The translations under genes and the position numbers were made by a program. Source: Paragonimus westermani (Eukaryota; Platyhelminthes; Trematoda; Plagiorchiida; Troglotrematidae). Taken from it: 64,000 nt of DNA. Positions 1-9,169 of the stretch are shown here, piece by piece (position 1 is the first letter of the stretch; each line of letters opens with the position of its first letter). The stretch is from NCBI GenBank assembly GCA_008508345.1, contig QNGE01003667.1, positions 1-64,000 of the forward strand, written 5' to 3'. Below the pieces are notes generated by a model. That model had not been told where the DNA came from. It searched no databases and saw only the letters and a list, made by a program, of their open reading frames with translations.

Positions 1-21
1 ACATGCGTTGGGAAATATATA

Positions 22-41
22 TTATTTATTTATTTATTTAC
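22..41. repeat. (ATTT)n simple repeat
   Basis: A short run of TTTA/ATTT units follows the sequence GGGAAATATATATT. It resembles the 3' end plus microsatellite tail of the ~320-bp repeat at 4148-4471, where GAGAAATATACC precedes (ATT)n, so it could be the tail of another copy cut by the window edge. That link rests on about ten matching bases and is weak. Confidence 0.45.
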
Positions 42-1254
42 TCAGCGGCTCCGCTGCTACCGCCACACCCACATAAACGTTGTCATAATTGGAGCTACCT
101 GTCGTAAGTTAGCGGATGGACCCTCGTTTCATTAGCCCCGGCAACGATAATGCCGGCTGTCAATGAAAATAATCTTATAGCAAAGGTTTAACCTTGCTGT
201 GGATAGTTCGTCAAGTCTCAAGATGCCGAGGGATGAACAGATCCTGTGAGCTCTGGACTGCGTCTGTGAGGCTGTATTTCAAATACTCTGCCAGGCGAAA
301 CCGTCATGTTCAACGAGTGCCCAGATAGCGCTGGTGTGGCGTGTGAGTATATGACTGTTGCAACGTTTGAAAGGCTTGATATACTCACAGAGACTGGACA
401 GACTGGAAACCTGTTTAACGTTCTGTCAGTGATCGTAAGGCGATTTCATCCTCGCCTGCAGTATATTGAACTGCCACATTAGTCCTGATCTCTGGGCGAG
501 CATCAGAGGACAACGTACTATCTCCCACGAAGACGTTGAGCAAAGCGTAGCGATGAATCAATGGTCCCAAATACACAAAACAAGATCGGATGTTAATGCC
601 ACGGCACTACTGAACAAATTATCAAGATGAACAGTTAGACAAACTCAACAGTTCCGATCGACAGATCGTTTTCGGGGAATGAGTTACAATTTGCTGTTGA
701 ACGGGTTAAATATGAACTGTAATCACATACCAAGGCATTCCTAGCTAGCAGGGCTCTTCCGAGCAGTCACTAGGTTCGGAACAGTGGTGACGAGCCGAGC
801 TCCAGAAAAGAAGAGGCGCCCACCACTCAGGTGAATTACAATTCGCACAACCACTGAATTGACGTGACAGAACAAAATCTTCCAGATCAAGGTCCGATTA
901 ACGTCCAGATTGCGGAGTAGCAAATGTTTAAGGGAATGGGGTTGAGTCGGATTTTCACATGATTCTAGTTCAAAAGCCAACACATCGGATCACAAAATCC
1001 GAACAGCTCTGGTCCCCAACCTAACCAACTACTAGGTCAAAAGACCTCTGGCCCAACATCTATAAAGCTCGGAGCGTGACGCCAATCTCAAGGAACTACT
1101 ATACAATGAAAACGTTTCTCAATGACTCCGATTACTTAAGCTCCTTGAGTGTCCGACATTGAATAGCGCGTTCAGGCACAAACAGTTCTGCATGACTCAG
1201 ACCCTGCACTCCCGATACGGGCTACGTTCCAGCTGCACTCAAACCGCCTACGTC

Positions 1255-1891
1255 ACTCCTTCTTCCAAAAGGACAGACGTCTGATAACTCGCTTTATTAC
1301 ACCGGACTCAGTCTCCACCACGGCATTCCGCACTATGTCGTCCTCGTCAGCATCACAATTATCCATCACACCTGAAGGCCATGTATTTCTTGCTAGATAT
1401 TCGGAAGTTGTCAATACGACGTCTTTCTGACGGAAATTGCGTTTTTCACGTACCCACTTCTGTCGTACTTGCAGGGTGGGAGGTTACTGTTTCGTCTAGC
1501 GACTCCAGTGAATCCAGCCAGATAAATGGTTTGCTTCCATCTGTGTTTAGACAGGTGTAGCGTCGTCTTATTGGGGCAGATCCCATGACTACCCCGCAGG
1601 AGGAGCATCTCATTGGGTGATAATGCCGGTCCATCTGGAACATCCGATGTAACAGGCACTAACGGTCTGTTATTCAATATTTTTTCCACTTTGACAAGGA
1701 GAGTACACACGGTCTCGTCATGGAGGTTTGTTCAGCGCGGATAGATCCGAGGATGCGCCGAACCGACAGTACGAGGCGTTTCCACANTTCCACACACACC
1801 CCTGATGGCTCGCACAGAGTGGATTATAATGCCGTTGAACGGGCTTTCGTAGTTATTTGCCGTTGATAGAGGCATGCTCTAAGTTACTCTT
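1255..1891 (-). pseudogene. BEL/Pao integrase, end of core and C-terminal domain
   Basis: Around 1780-1730 the minus strand reads WKRLVLSVRRILGSI, where related elements have the GVWERLxRSVK segment. The presumed catalytic Glu of the DDE triad is replaced by Lys here. Codons 1710-1411 give KVEKILNNRPLVPVTSD and SPNEMLLLRG, the very conserved VExxxNxRPLTP...LxPNHLLLLR block. A frameshift near 1480 separates this from a C-terminal stretch (about 1420-1255) with DVVL...ARNTWPSG. One unresolved base (N) lies at 1787. Confidence 0.8.
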
Positions 1892-2334
1892 TCATAGCTT
1901 GAGTTCTTTTTCTGCAGCGGTGCAGTTGGACTCGTTGTCGGAATGGACACTGGTAGGGCGACCCCGTCTCTTAATGAAGTGTATCGAAACCGTAAGGAAT
2001 GAATCATTACTCATGGAATAGGCGACCTCCGGGTGGACAGCTGCGGAATGAAGACAGGTCAGGACACAACCACAACTTTTTCTCTTGCCCCTACCTTTCT
2101 TCACAATGACTGAACCGAAAGAGTCCACATCAACACCGACAAAAGGATGCCAACGCAGTTCTACTCGCACGGGTGGTAAGGGAGTCATCATTTGTCTGCT
2201 CGCGGTGGAGTTCAGACGACGGCAGTCGAAGCAAGCTCCGATGACACGTTTGACGGCGGATGTACCCTGAATAATCAAAACTCGGAGCCTGATTACTGAA
2301 TGTCTCTCCAACACGTGACAGTGGTTGACAATCA
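1892..2334 (-). pseudogene. BEL/Pao integrase, zinc-binding and catalytic core
   Basis: The reading contains SAVKRVIGACFDCRRLN, including the CxxC half of the zinc-binding module. It is followed by VGVDVDSFGSV with the first catalytic Asp, CGCVLTCLHSAAVHPEVAYS, and RRGRPTSVHSDNESN with the second catalytic Asp. These are the standard landmarks of the BEL/Pao integrase that joins element cDNA to the host chromosome. The frame is open over about 140 codons, the best-preserved part of this element. Confidence 0.85.
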
Positions 2335-2874
2335 GGTCTTCCCCATGATGACGCCTGGAAAGTATTACTTCATGTTAGCCAGAATCAGTCGTCCACCCAG
2401 TCACATCATTCCACCAATCAAAGTAGGATTTAACCTGCGAAGTGGACTTGCCTTTGACAGCTGAACTGCTTTTCTAGATCCATGCAATCTCATCAAGAGG
2501 GACAGTTCGTTCGGAATGCTTGCCCTCTGGACCAGACGGATGATATCTTTCTTACCGGGCTGAATTTCGCCCAGCCCTAGGTGATCTGTGTTAACTGTAA
2601 CGTCGATCTGTCGATGCTTCGTAGAAAGCCAATATGACTTGAATCTGCACAACCAGGCTGCAGTATTTGGAAGTTTAGGCCAGCTCGAAATACCGAGCAT
2701 CCAAGACAGAGAGATCTCGTCCACCGTAATCACGTTCACATGAGCCGATGGTCCCTTCGTCTCCACCCTGGCAGGTTCACTTACGGCGGCGAACGTTTTA
2801 GGCCGAGCTACAAATGATTGTGTCAGAAACGGAGGAACTGACAACCAGGCTTCTGTACCTCCGTGGTCGTGCAC
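2335..2874 (-). pseudogene. BEL/Pao pol linker between RNase H and integrase
   Basis: A 157-codon open stretch begins with AWLSVPPFLTQ, the usual WLxGPxFL signature just after RNase H in BEL/Pao pol, and ends with a PLRRLNPTLIGG segment matching the IxRVGGRL region before the integrase zinc-binding domain. Below 2400 the reading continues with shifts into histidines that probably belong to the HHCC module. No catalytic function is known for this linker. Confidence 0.65.
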
Positions 2875-2919
2875 CCCATGTTAGGTTGTCTTTCGACCTC
2901 ACATGTCGTCAGTGATCGG

Positions 2920-3253
2920 GGAATGTCAAATTGTGTACGGCAGTTATTCGGTTTGCAGCAAACGTACTAAACTTGGTGACCGTCTCTTCCAGGTTAGTTT
3001 CATCATGTCAAACACAATTAATCGAGACAATTTCTCGTGGCTTTCCTTGAAGGAGGCTGCTAAGAATCCAACCAATTAAAGATCTGTCTGCGTGGGGTTG
3101 CACGCGCTTTCCGAGTTTCTGATCCATAACCCAGTGAGCTTCAGGCACGTCACATCTGATAAGAATGGTTACTTTAGCATCATGAATCTCGTCGAATGGA
3201 AAATCTTTCAGGTGTGACCATCTTCGGGCTTCCTCTTTTACGGAGGAGACAGG
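2920..3253 (-). pseudogene. BEL/Pao pol start (peptidase-A17-type region), cut before the reverse transcriptase
   Basis: Translation on the minus strand gives DVPEAHWVMDQKLGKR and then DRSLIGWILSSL, the conserved CDVPEAHW...LGWxL pattern that follows the protease in BEL/Pao pol. A stop interrupts the frame about 20 residues later, and the next readable segment already lies beyond RNase H. None of the reverse transcriptase palm motifs could be found. This fragment marks the 5' edge of an internal deletion. Confidence 0.65.
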
Positions 3254-3592
3254 TCATAGGAGTAGATCGGCCACTGAATAAGCATTGTTGATATCGACTG
3301 TCTCTTGTCCGTCTAAGGGAACAATCCTTAGGCAGACATTCTGGCAACGGGTGGTAGTTAACCAGTTCACAGCTGTGACGGACAAGGTGGATTGAATGCT
3401 AGCGACACCGATACACTCGAGTAGATCATCTTTCACTAGAGTGGTGTCGGAGCCGGTATCTAAGAACGCACACGTTGAGATTGGACCATGTATCGGATCA
3501 ATCTTCACTGGTACTATGCACAGCCTTGTACGCTCTTCAATCGTGCTAGCTATATTACAGGTGACCTGATGTCCACCACCTGTCTCGACCAC
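3254..3592 (-). pseudogene. BEL/Pao aspartic protease domain
   Basis: The open frame contains FLDTGSDTTLVKDDL, with the catalytic Asp-Thr-Gly of retropepsins followed by the usual hydrophobic strand. The family protease cuts the gag-pol polyprotein. The active-site triplet is intact here, although gag and pol around it are broken. It follows the zinc knuckle after a frameshift and leads into the pol start at 3250. Confidence 0.8.
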
Positions 3593-3599
3593 AGGCTCT

Positions 3600-4148
3600 G
3601 TGTGCGTGCGGTGCAGCAGGTTATGGTGACATCCGCCGCAACCGACATATCACGACGCGACTTGACCCTGCAGTCTGAGGCCTGGTGGTATAATTTGAGG
3701 CAAACAAAGCAACATCCTAGCCGTCGCGAGCTGTCCCATCTCATGGGTCTTTTGCCACGTCCCGGCTAACGAGAAGGTTAGATGACTCAGTGGGGCCTCT
3801 TTTTGTATCTTACCGGCTTCTCCCAAACGAATGCGATGTCCTCGATCCCTTCCGTTTACCTTCATTATCTACCTGACGATACTTGCTGCGTGCAACTCTC
3901 GCGCAACGCTAGATGAACTCCGTCAGTTCATCAAAGGGCGGCTCTCGTGCCAAACCAAAAATGTGGTCTGCAACTTCTGCCCACATAGGCTGTAGGTGAA
4001 TGTGTAGGGTTCTCACAATACGCTCTGGCGTTACTGCCGAGTTAAGGTCAGTCTCATAGTTCATTTTACTCAACGCAATGGAAGAGTCCCGCATTCGTTT
4101 TTTGGCACGACCTTGAGCATCAGGCCAGCGATCACCTTGTGGAGTCAA
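3600..4148 (-). pseudogene. BEL/Pao gag, C-terminal part with CCHC zinc knuckle
   Basis: Minus-strand codons from 4148 to 3909 give a helical gag segment (AKKRMRDSSIALSKMNYETD) typical of the region after DUF1759. Further on, near 3700-3720, the reading CFVCLKLYHQASDC is a complete CX2CX4HX4C zinc knuckle, the RNA-binding part of gag nucleocapsid. Frameshifts separate the two parts. The first part resumes the gag reading broken off at 4480, with little or nothing missing, which marks the repeat between them as a later insertion. Confidence 0.75.
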
Positions 4149-4413
4149 AATTGATGTAACAAATCAATTATTTTATCGAATTGTGCAGACCCCAAGCACT
4201 ATTTTCTCAGAACCATGAAGCTCGAAGTTTCCTGCTTAAACTTAAATTTTCCCTTCATATAATGTCTATTTTTGTCTGTTTTGTTGCTCTACTTACATAG
4301 CTGACTCGTTGTACAATTTTCAAATTTAGTGTTCAATTATCTACATGCTAAAAATCATTGCGTTGGTCACGCTCTCCTGAGAGCGTTTCTCACAAATGTG
4401 TCGAGAAATATAC

Positions 4414-4471
<58 letters not shown>
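4148..4471 (+). mobile_element. ~320-bp short interspersed repeat with hairpin and (ATT)n tail, copy 1
   Basis: This stretch interrupts the BEL gag reading frame almost cleanly and is matched by a second copy on the other strand at 8126-8402. Shared blocks are an ATTGATGTAACAA start, ATTTTATCGAAT, a TTTTGTCYGTTTT block, a hairpin near the 3' end (arms 4369-4376 and 4379-4386, 8 bp perfect), TTTCTCACA, and GAGAAATATACC directly before the (ATT)n tail. A 3' hairpin followed by a microsatellite is common in SINEs mobilised by RTE/CR1-type LINEs. I see no clear tRNA promoter and no obvious target duplication. It is non-coding. Class uncertain. Confidence 0.7.
4415..4471. repeat. (ATT)n microsatellite tail
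   Basis: About 19 uninterrupted ATT units directly follow the conserved GAGAAATATACC end of the short repeat, so this is its 3' tail. The long pure run suggests a younger insertion or later slippage expansion; the copy at 8126-8402 has only two or three units. Confidence 0.95.
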
Positions 4472-4479
4472 ACTGCGAT

Positions 4480-5036
4480 GAAGCTCCAACGCTGTTGCCC
4501 ACACATCTGGCGTCGGGTAGCAGACCACCTGTCATAGATCTAGCGACAAACTAGTGCTGTAAGTAAAGCTCCTTTAGCAACTGCCGTGCTCTACGATAGC
4601 CAACGCTAAGTTCAGGCATGACGCACTCACCTGTCAACTTCCTGACTGGACCCTTACAGTCATACATTAGGTAAAATAGTCTCTGGCTATCATTTGAAAT
4701 CCTAGATTCGACAAAGCTCTCGAACTGTCTCACGAATTCCCAATAAGTCATGGGGCTGCCATAAAAGAAAACCAGGTTCACCCTGTGGCAGTGTCAATGT
4801 CGCAGATAGTGAAGCTAGTGCGAAGCCTACTGCTGCGCATGACGAGGTCGATACTGCTACTGTGGTGTGGTTTGTCATTGGATTCGAACGCGCCCCACGG
4901 TCATCAAGAAACTTCTAAATATGAGCGTTTCGCCTACTTCTATCGTCACTGTTTTGCGCCCCCACGCTATTCGCAAATATCCTCATATTTATCAGCTAGC
5001 ATAGCGTTTAGCTTAGCCTCCTCTACTTATGACTAA
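4480..5036 (-). pseudogene. BEL/Pao gag, N-terminal part (DUF1759-like)
   Basis: An open stretch of 76 codons (4551-4781) reads FYGSPMTYWEFVRQFESFV and later contains GYRRARQLLKELY. This is the DUF1759-like gag pattern of BEL/Pao elements, in which an FxGDPxxYxxFxxxF segment is followed about 50 residues later by a xNYxxAxxxL segment. Sequence from 4480 to 4550 continues gag past a stop. Upstream, 4785-5036 can be read as the gag N-terminal helix with several stops. Gag would form the particle that packages the element RNA. The reading is cut at about 4472 by the repeat inserted at 4148-4471. Confidence 0.75.
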
Positions 5037-5264
5037 GCCCGCAATAAAACCATCCGTAATTCAAATTCTGCCTTCAGCTGTCTTTCTTTCTGTTCGGAAC
5101 TTAACAACGTAGATCTGGTCTGAACACGGCTGTTACAACTTGTCCTGGAACCAGAGATTGAGATAGAATCAATAACACCTTCAATTTGCTCGACTGAGTT
5201 TAATTGGCCATCCAGAATGTGTTATTTCTTGGGATTGTCAGATATAATCAGGGGTTAGGCGCAC

Positions 5265-5690
5265 TGGAGATGAATGTTGAGTACTGTACGATGTCCACTT
5301 CGTACTGTCGATGCATCGAACGCTGCTGTCGGCACAGTCTTGGAACAATCCGTAAGTGGTGAACAGCAACCCGTGGCCTTTTTCTCTCAGTACGGACAAA
5401 GTACAGCCACTATGAGCGTGAGCTGCTGGTTATTTATTTGGCTATCCGTTACTTTCGACATCTTTCGCAAGGCCGAAACTTCGTTATACAAACCGACCAC
5501 AAGCCCTTGGTAGTTGCTTTTCACGCCAAACTTGATCGTTAGTCCCTGCATGGAATCAGATATCTGAATTACATCTCACAGTTCACCACGGACATCATAA
5601 ACCTACATAGTGACACCAGTATCTTCGCCAATGCATCGCCACGACATGATGCCAACTTAGTCCAGTCACCACCATCAATCTGGCTAAAAT
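5265..5690 (+). pseudogene. Ty3/gypsy RNase H domain fragment
   Basis: The plus-strand frame gives TVDASNAAVGTVLEQSVSGE, then QPVAFFSQYG, then a segment matching ELLAIYLAVRHFRHF with a shift. This is the gypsy RNase H core (xTDASxxAVGAVLxQ...PIAFFSRKL), which removes the RNA strand during reverse transcription. At 5545-5590 the reading IRYLNYISQFTTDI matches the RQLDFISQF segment that follows. Gag, protease and reverse transcriptase are absent upstream, where the sequence meets the start of the BEL element. Confidence 0.8.
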
Positions 5691-5929
5691 GGCCAATACC
5701 CAGCAACACAGTTGGAACATGAAGGACGTCCACATTTGCTGTCACTGTCCCGCTGCCGGCACAAGATGGTGACATTCTGTGCGATGTTTTGACGGGTACA
5801 CTTTTTGTCCAACATTTTCATCAGCGTACCATTTTTAACAGTTTCCACCGTTTGTCTCACCCCAGGAAACGCGGAACAGTTGAAATGATTGCACAACGTT
5901 TTGTTTTGCCCACGTGAACAAAGATGTTT

Positions 5930-6470
5930 GCTTCCGGTCACAACAGTGCGTCGACTGCCAAAGAAGTAAAGTGCACATTCATACGGTTACCACGCCTGGC
6001 GCATTCTGCCATCCAGAGGTTCGATTTTCTCATGTACACTTGGACATCGTTAGAACACTGTGACCCTCCAACGATTTTACGTATACACTGACCGTATTCG
6101 ATCGTTGTACTCGTTGGCCTTTAGTTGTACCAATTAGAGGTGTTCCTGCGAAGACTGTTACCAAAACTTTCTCAGATTATTAGATCGCTAGTTTTAGTGT
6201 ACCATGTCTAGACTTCGTTTCATACCAACCCATCAAAATTGGCGCTGAGAACAAGTCACCGGATTTGTGCATATATGGATTTCTGTTTGTGTGCCGAGAC
6301 GCCCTAAGAAAACTACTACAGCCACGCTACCTCGGACCATTCAAAGTGGTTAACCACGACGAAAAATTTTCCGTTGTTAAAAGACTTGGACGGGGCGAAT
6401 CCGTATCCATTGATCGAAAGAAACCAGCTTACACAGAGCAAGATGTTAACCACTGTAGCGACATTCTTGG
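5930..6470 (+). pseudogene. Ty3/gypsy integrase fragment
   Basis: Translating with frameshifts gives CVDCQRSKVHIHTVTTPGAF, then a segment matching RFSHVHxDIVGPLPPS, then TVFDRCTRWPLVVPIRGVPA. These are the zinc-module CxxCQRxK end and the first catalytic region of gypsy integrase. Near 6300-6425 LRKLLQPRYLGPFKVVNHD and VSIDRKKPAYTEQ form the C-terminal part, where related elements read LQPPYDGPFKV...VSIDRLKPA. The core between about 6190 and 6260 is damaged. A presumed LTR or 3' UTR with AATAAA (near 6672) follows. Confidence 0.8.
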
Positions 6471-6700
6471 TTTGCCACATATTCCAACTATTTTGCCATT
6501 TATTTTGACCGTTGACACTATTGACATTGTTTGGTTGCATGTCTGGATTTTCTCGTAGGTTCGACCGCCCAAGGTCACAATTACACTTGCACCTTCCGGA
6601 CGCTAGCTACTGGTCTGTTGCGCTTTGCTTCTGTTGTGTTTTGCTTACATCTCGCTTTCCCGGTCTCTTTGCAATAAACGTCGTTGTCCTATAATCAGTT
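6471..6700 (+). other. Possible 3' end / LTR remnant of the Ty3/gypsy element
   Basis: Directly after the integrase C-terminus the plus strand carries a stop, then a pyrimidine-rich stretch and an AATAAA polyadenylation-type signal near 6672. That is the arrangement expected at a gypsy 3' end. No second copy exists in the window to prove an LTR. Confidence 0.3.
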
Positions 6701-8125
6701 TTTCTGATTTAATTATTGTGGAGAATAGGCACGATTCTAGACAGAAACGTACCAGTCCTCTACACCATCTTAACCCGATGTTGACTTGAAACAACTCCTC
6801 CTCACTCCAAACATTATTATATCCACATGAAGTTAAGCCCTCTAGTGCTGTTGAACAACGCATCACACGTACAGGAAGGTCAGTATACCGACCGGAACAT
6901 CTAGCATGTTCCGATATGTGATATGGCTGTCAAGCGTTTGATTCATTTTCTCTTCATTGCAAATCAGTTACTTGCACTTCCAACGCAATTCCCCTTCGTG
7001 TTCATACTTGGACCATGTGTAGTCTTCAGATGTCCCACTGATGTTTCACCATCGTTCGTCTGTTTACGAATATCCCATTAAAGTGGTTTTTCATTCCCAC
7101 CACGTACTTACGTTCGTGTTTATCACCAAGGAACGAAACAATTGAACGCTTTTCTACAGTTGAAGGCCGATACGGAGCGGGATAATAAATTTTGTATTAC
7201 AATGTCATTCTGACTCAACTGAAACCTCAACAATCTCTTGTTTAGGTGAGCTAAATAGAGTTTCCCTATTAAGGTCCCCAAATGGAGCATGCTTAATTCT
7301 GTAGCGAGTTAGCCTCGTGACAACTGTCACGAGTTTAAACTTGATCCTCTCGGTAAACTGAGGTCGTCTATACGATCGTCGGGATAATCATGGTTTCTAA
7401 GTTTCCGGAGTTTTTTCAATCTTTTGGCGTGTTTCATCTTCGAAAATCGCTGATTTTTCTCGGTGTTGATATGCCGATAACGTGAGCAAGAAATGCCCGC
7501 AATTTCTGTCTCACAACGAATGAAAAAATTCAGTGAAACCACATTAAATCTCGAAGTTAATGTCCGGATATAATGAAATACATCATCATAGAAGTGGACA
7601 AGTTTGAGGATGTGGTCAGGGCACATGGTCGTAGTAAAATATATAGGACATACAATGGCCACGAAGACGTTGCAAAGTCAAAATTATTTTATTCGTGTAT
7701 ATTCAGTCATGTGTACGCATTACTCAGATAGCTGAAAAATAAACAATGTGCTTAATCATAAATCCACCAAAATGACGTTGTATCAGCTATACTTGAAACG
7801 CGCAAACTTCATGGGGCCTTTCAAATCATCAACTCGACATTTCCGTCGCTTGAGAGGATCCCAAGTAAATCGCTAAATACAACGATAACTGGTTAACAAA
7901 GTTATGTGCTTGATTAACCAGAGCAAAAATAAGATCTCAAACATTCGTCGAAAAGTTTGCATACACATTAGTCGTCATGGTGAATGTAATCACTTCATAT
8001 TTTCTAACATGACGTGCGAGCGTAAGTTCTTTTTCTTGCTCCCATGAGCATCCGTTAAGTGAAGAAATCTTCTGCAAAAAGCATCATCTTAGTTGATAGA
8101 ATCGCAAGATTTTCAACATTTGATA
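6700..8125. other. No recognised gene
   Basis: I see no known domain on either strand. The largest open frame (7327-7662, minus, 111 codons) ends in a Lys/Arg-rich stretch and matches nothing I know; I did not call it a gene. Confidence 0.4.
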
Positions 8126-8402
8126 AAATTATTATTAAAGATAACGGTATATTTCTCAAGGAATCTGTGAGAAACACGCTCGCACAAGCGTGATCAGTAC
8201 ACACATATTCACGTGATTCACACGCGGTAAACTAAATTGATAATTTCACAAAACACCAATCATGAGGACAAAGAAGTAAAACGGACAAAATAATAAGGTG
8301 AAGCTCTAGTATATGAAGAGGCAGTTGGCGAACTAGCTTCTGAAACAATAGTTCTCAAGATTTTTATTATTCGATAAAATATGTTGTGTTGTTACATCAA
8401 TT
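8126..8402 (-). mobile_element. Short interspersed repeat with hairpin, copy 2 (inverted)
   Basis: The reverse complement lines up with 4148-4471: ATTGATGTAACAA start, ATTTTATCGAAT, TTTTGTCCGTTTT, a hairpin before the end (arms 8176-8180 and 8187-8191), GTTTCTCACA and GAGAAATATACC. The hairpin arms differ in sequence from copy 1 but still pair, which suggests the structure matters or mattered. The tail is short and imperfect. It is non-coding. Confidence 0.7.
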
Positions 8403-8529
8403 GTTGCCTCANTACTATGGATTTTATGATGTAACCCTATGTCTTAAGAACCACACAGGACCGTGTGCAATAATCCTACGCCAAGTTTGAGTCCATGGAC
8501 TTGACACGGCCGTCTTTTGAGTGTCTTTT

Positions 8530-8594
8530 GACCGTCTTTTGAGTGTCTTTTTAAAGTCTTAACTGAACACCTTTAAGTCACTCAAAAGACGGTC
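8530..8594. repeat. 16-bp perfect inverted repeat overlapping a tandem duplication
   Basis: GACCGTCTTTTGAGTG at 8530-8545 is exactly complementary to 8579-8594, with a 33-base loop in which TTAAAG and CTTTAA can also pair. The left arm is part of a 22-bp unit that occurs twice in tandem (8510-8531 and 8532-8553). Twenty-odd bases upstream is the palindrome AGTCCATGGACT. No coding frame explains it. Confidence 0.9.
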
Positions 8595-8643
8595 GAACGG
8601 GAAATTTTTCGCAGGCCTTATTTCGTAAATTTTTTTCTCGCGA

Positions 8644-8661
8644 GGGGCCCATGCGGGCCCC
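8644..8661. repeat. GC-only hairpin, 7-bp stem
   Basis: GGGGCCC at 8644-8650 and GGGCCCC at 8655-8661 flank the loop ATGC. The stem is perfect and all G/C in otherwise A+T-rich surroundings. Confidence 0.9.
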
Positions 8662-8890
8662 GCAACGTTTTGCTACTTGAACAATTAACGAAGAGAAGTT
8701 TTTTTCTTCCGACGACAACCGTTGTTGTGTTGTAAGGATTGAGATTCTTATAAAGCTGCAAATGTAAGACGCAGTATTAAACCTTTTCCAACGTAATGCT
8801 GTGTGCCAAAACCGAGCCAGTCAGCGGTAATTTCTTAGTTGCATTTCACATGCATGACTATTTTACTGCTATATTGGTCAACTTACCAAC

Positions 8891-8931
8891 TAATAGTTTT
8901 ATGGATCAGCAACTGATCTATAAAACTATTA
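8891..8931. repeat. 19-bp inverted repeat with 3-base loop
   Basis: The arms 8891-8909 and 8913-8931 are complementary at 18 of 19 positions around the loop CAA. A short frame on the plus strand (8796-9005) runs through it, but such a symmetrical protein-coding stretch is unlikely. Confidence 0.9.
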
Positions 8932-9004
8932 ACAGTTGTAAATCTTTCGGCGGAATGTACTCATCGACGTTGTTAGTTCAGCAGATCACTTTGTCAACAT
9001 TCTA

Positions 9005-9152
9005 GCGTACTTCATGCTTACATGATTAAGCATTGGGTACTTTTAACTCCACTCGTAAATTAGAACAAATGGATGGAATTTCACTCATTTGTCTTACTTT
9101 ACGAGTGAGGCCAAACAGTACCCCACGCTTAAACACAGCTTGAAGAACAAAG
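9005..9152. repeat. Large imperfect hairpin / fold-back sequence
   Basis: The arm 9025-9071 pairs with 9086-9132 at roughly four of five positions, including GGGTACT/AGTACCC, CACTCGTAAA/TTTACGAGTG and ACAAATG/CATTTGT. Pairing probably continues more weakly to about 9005 and 9152. The loop is about 14 bases. It could be a fold-back or MITE-type element or a small-RNA hairpin; nothing decides between these. Confidence 0.75.
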
Positions 9153-9169
9153 TCATTGACAACGAACGC

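Larger units (their letters stand above)
1255..5036 (-). mobile_element. Decayed BEL/Pao LTR retrotransposon lacking reverse transcriptase
   Basis: Reading the minus strand from 5036 downwards gives the BEL/Pao order: gag, CCHC zinc knuckle, aspartic protease, the start of the peptidase-A17/pol region, a post-RNase H linker, the integrase zinc-binding and catalytic cores, and the integrase C-terminus. Every part is broken by stops or frameshifts. Only about 50 bp separate the last pol-start residues (near 2930) from the linker (2874), although reverse transcriptase and RNase H normally need well over 1 kb, so both are deleted. A short repeat is inserted in gag at 4148-4471. I could not identify LTRs; sequence up to position 1 and from 5040 to 5260 may contain remnants. 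The element cannot move by itself. Confidence 0.85.

Noticed and set aside
7327..7662. 111-codon minus frame with a basic C-terminus
   Set aside because: No motif, no neighbouring exon and no splice evidence; length is within chance for this region.
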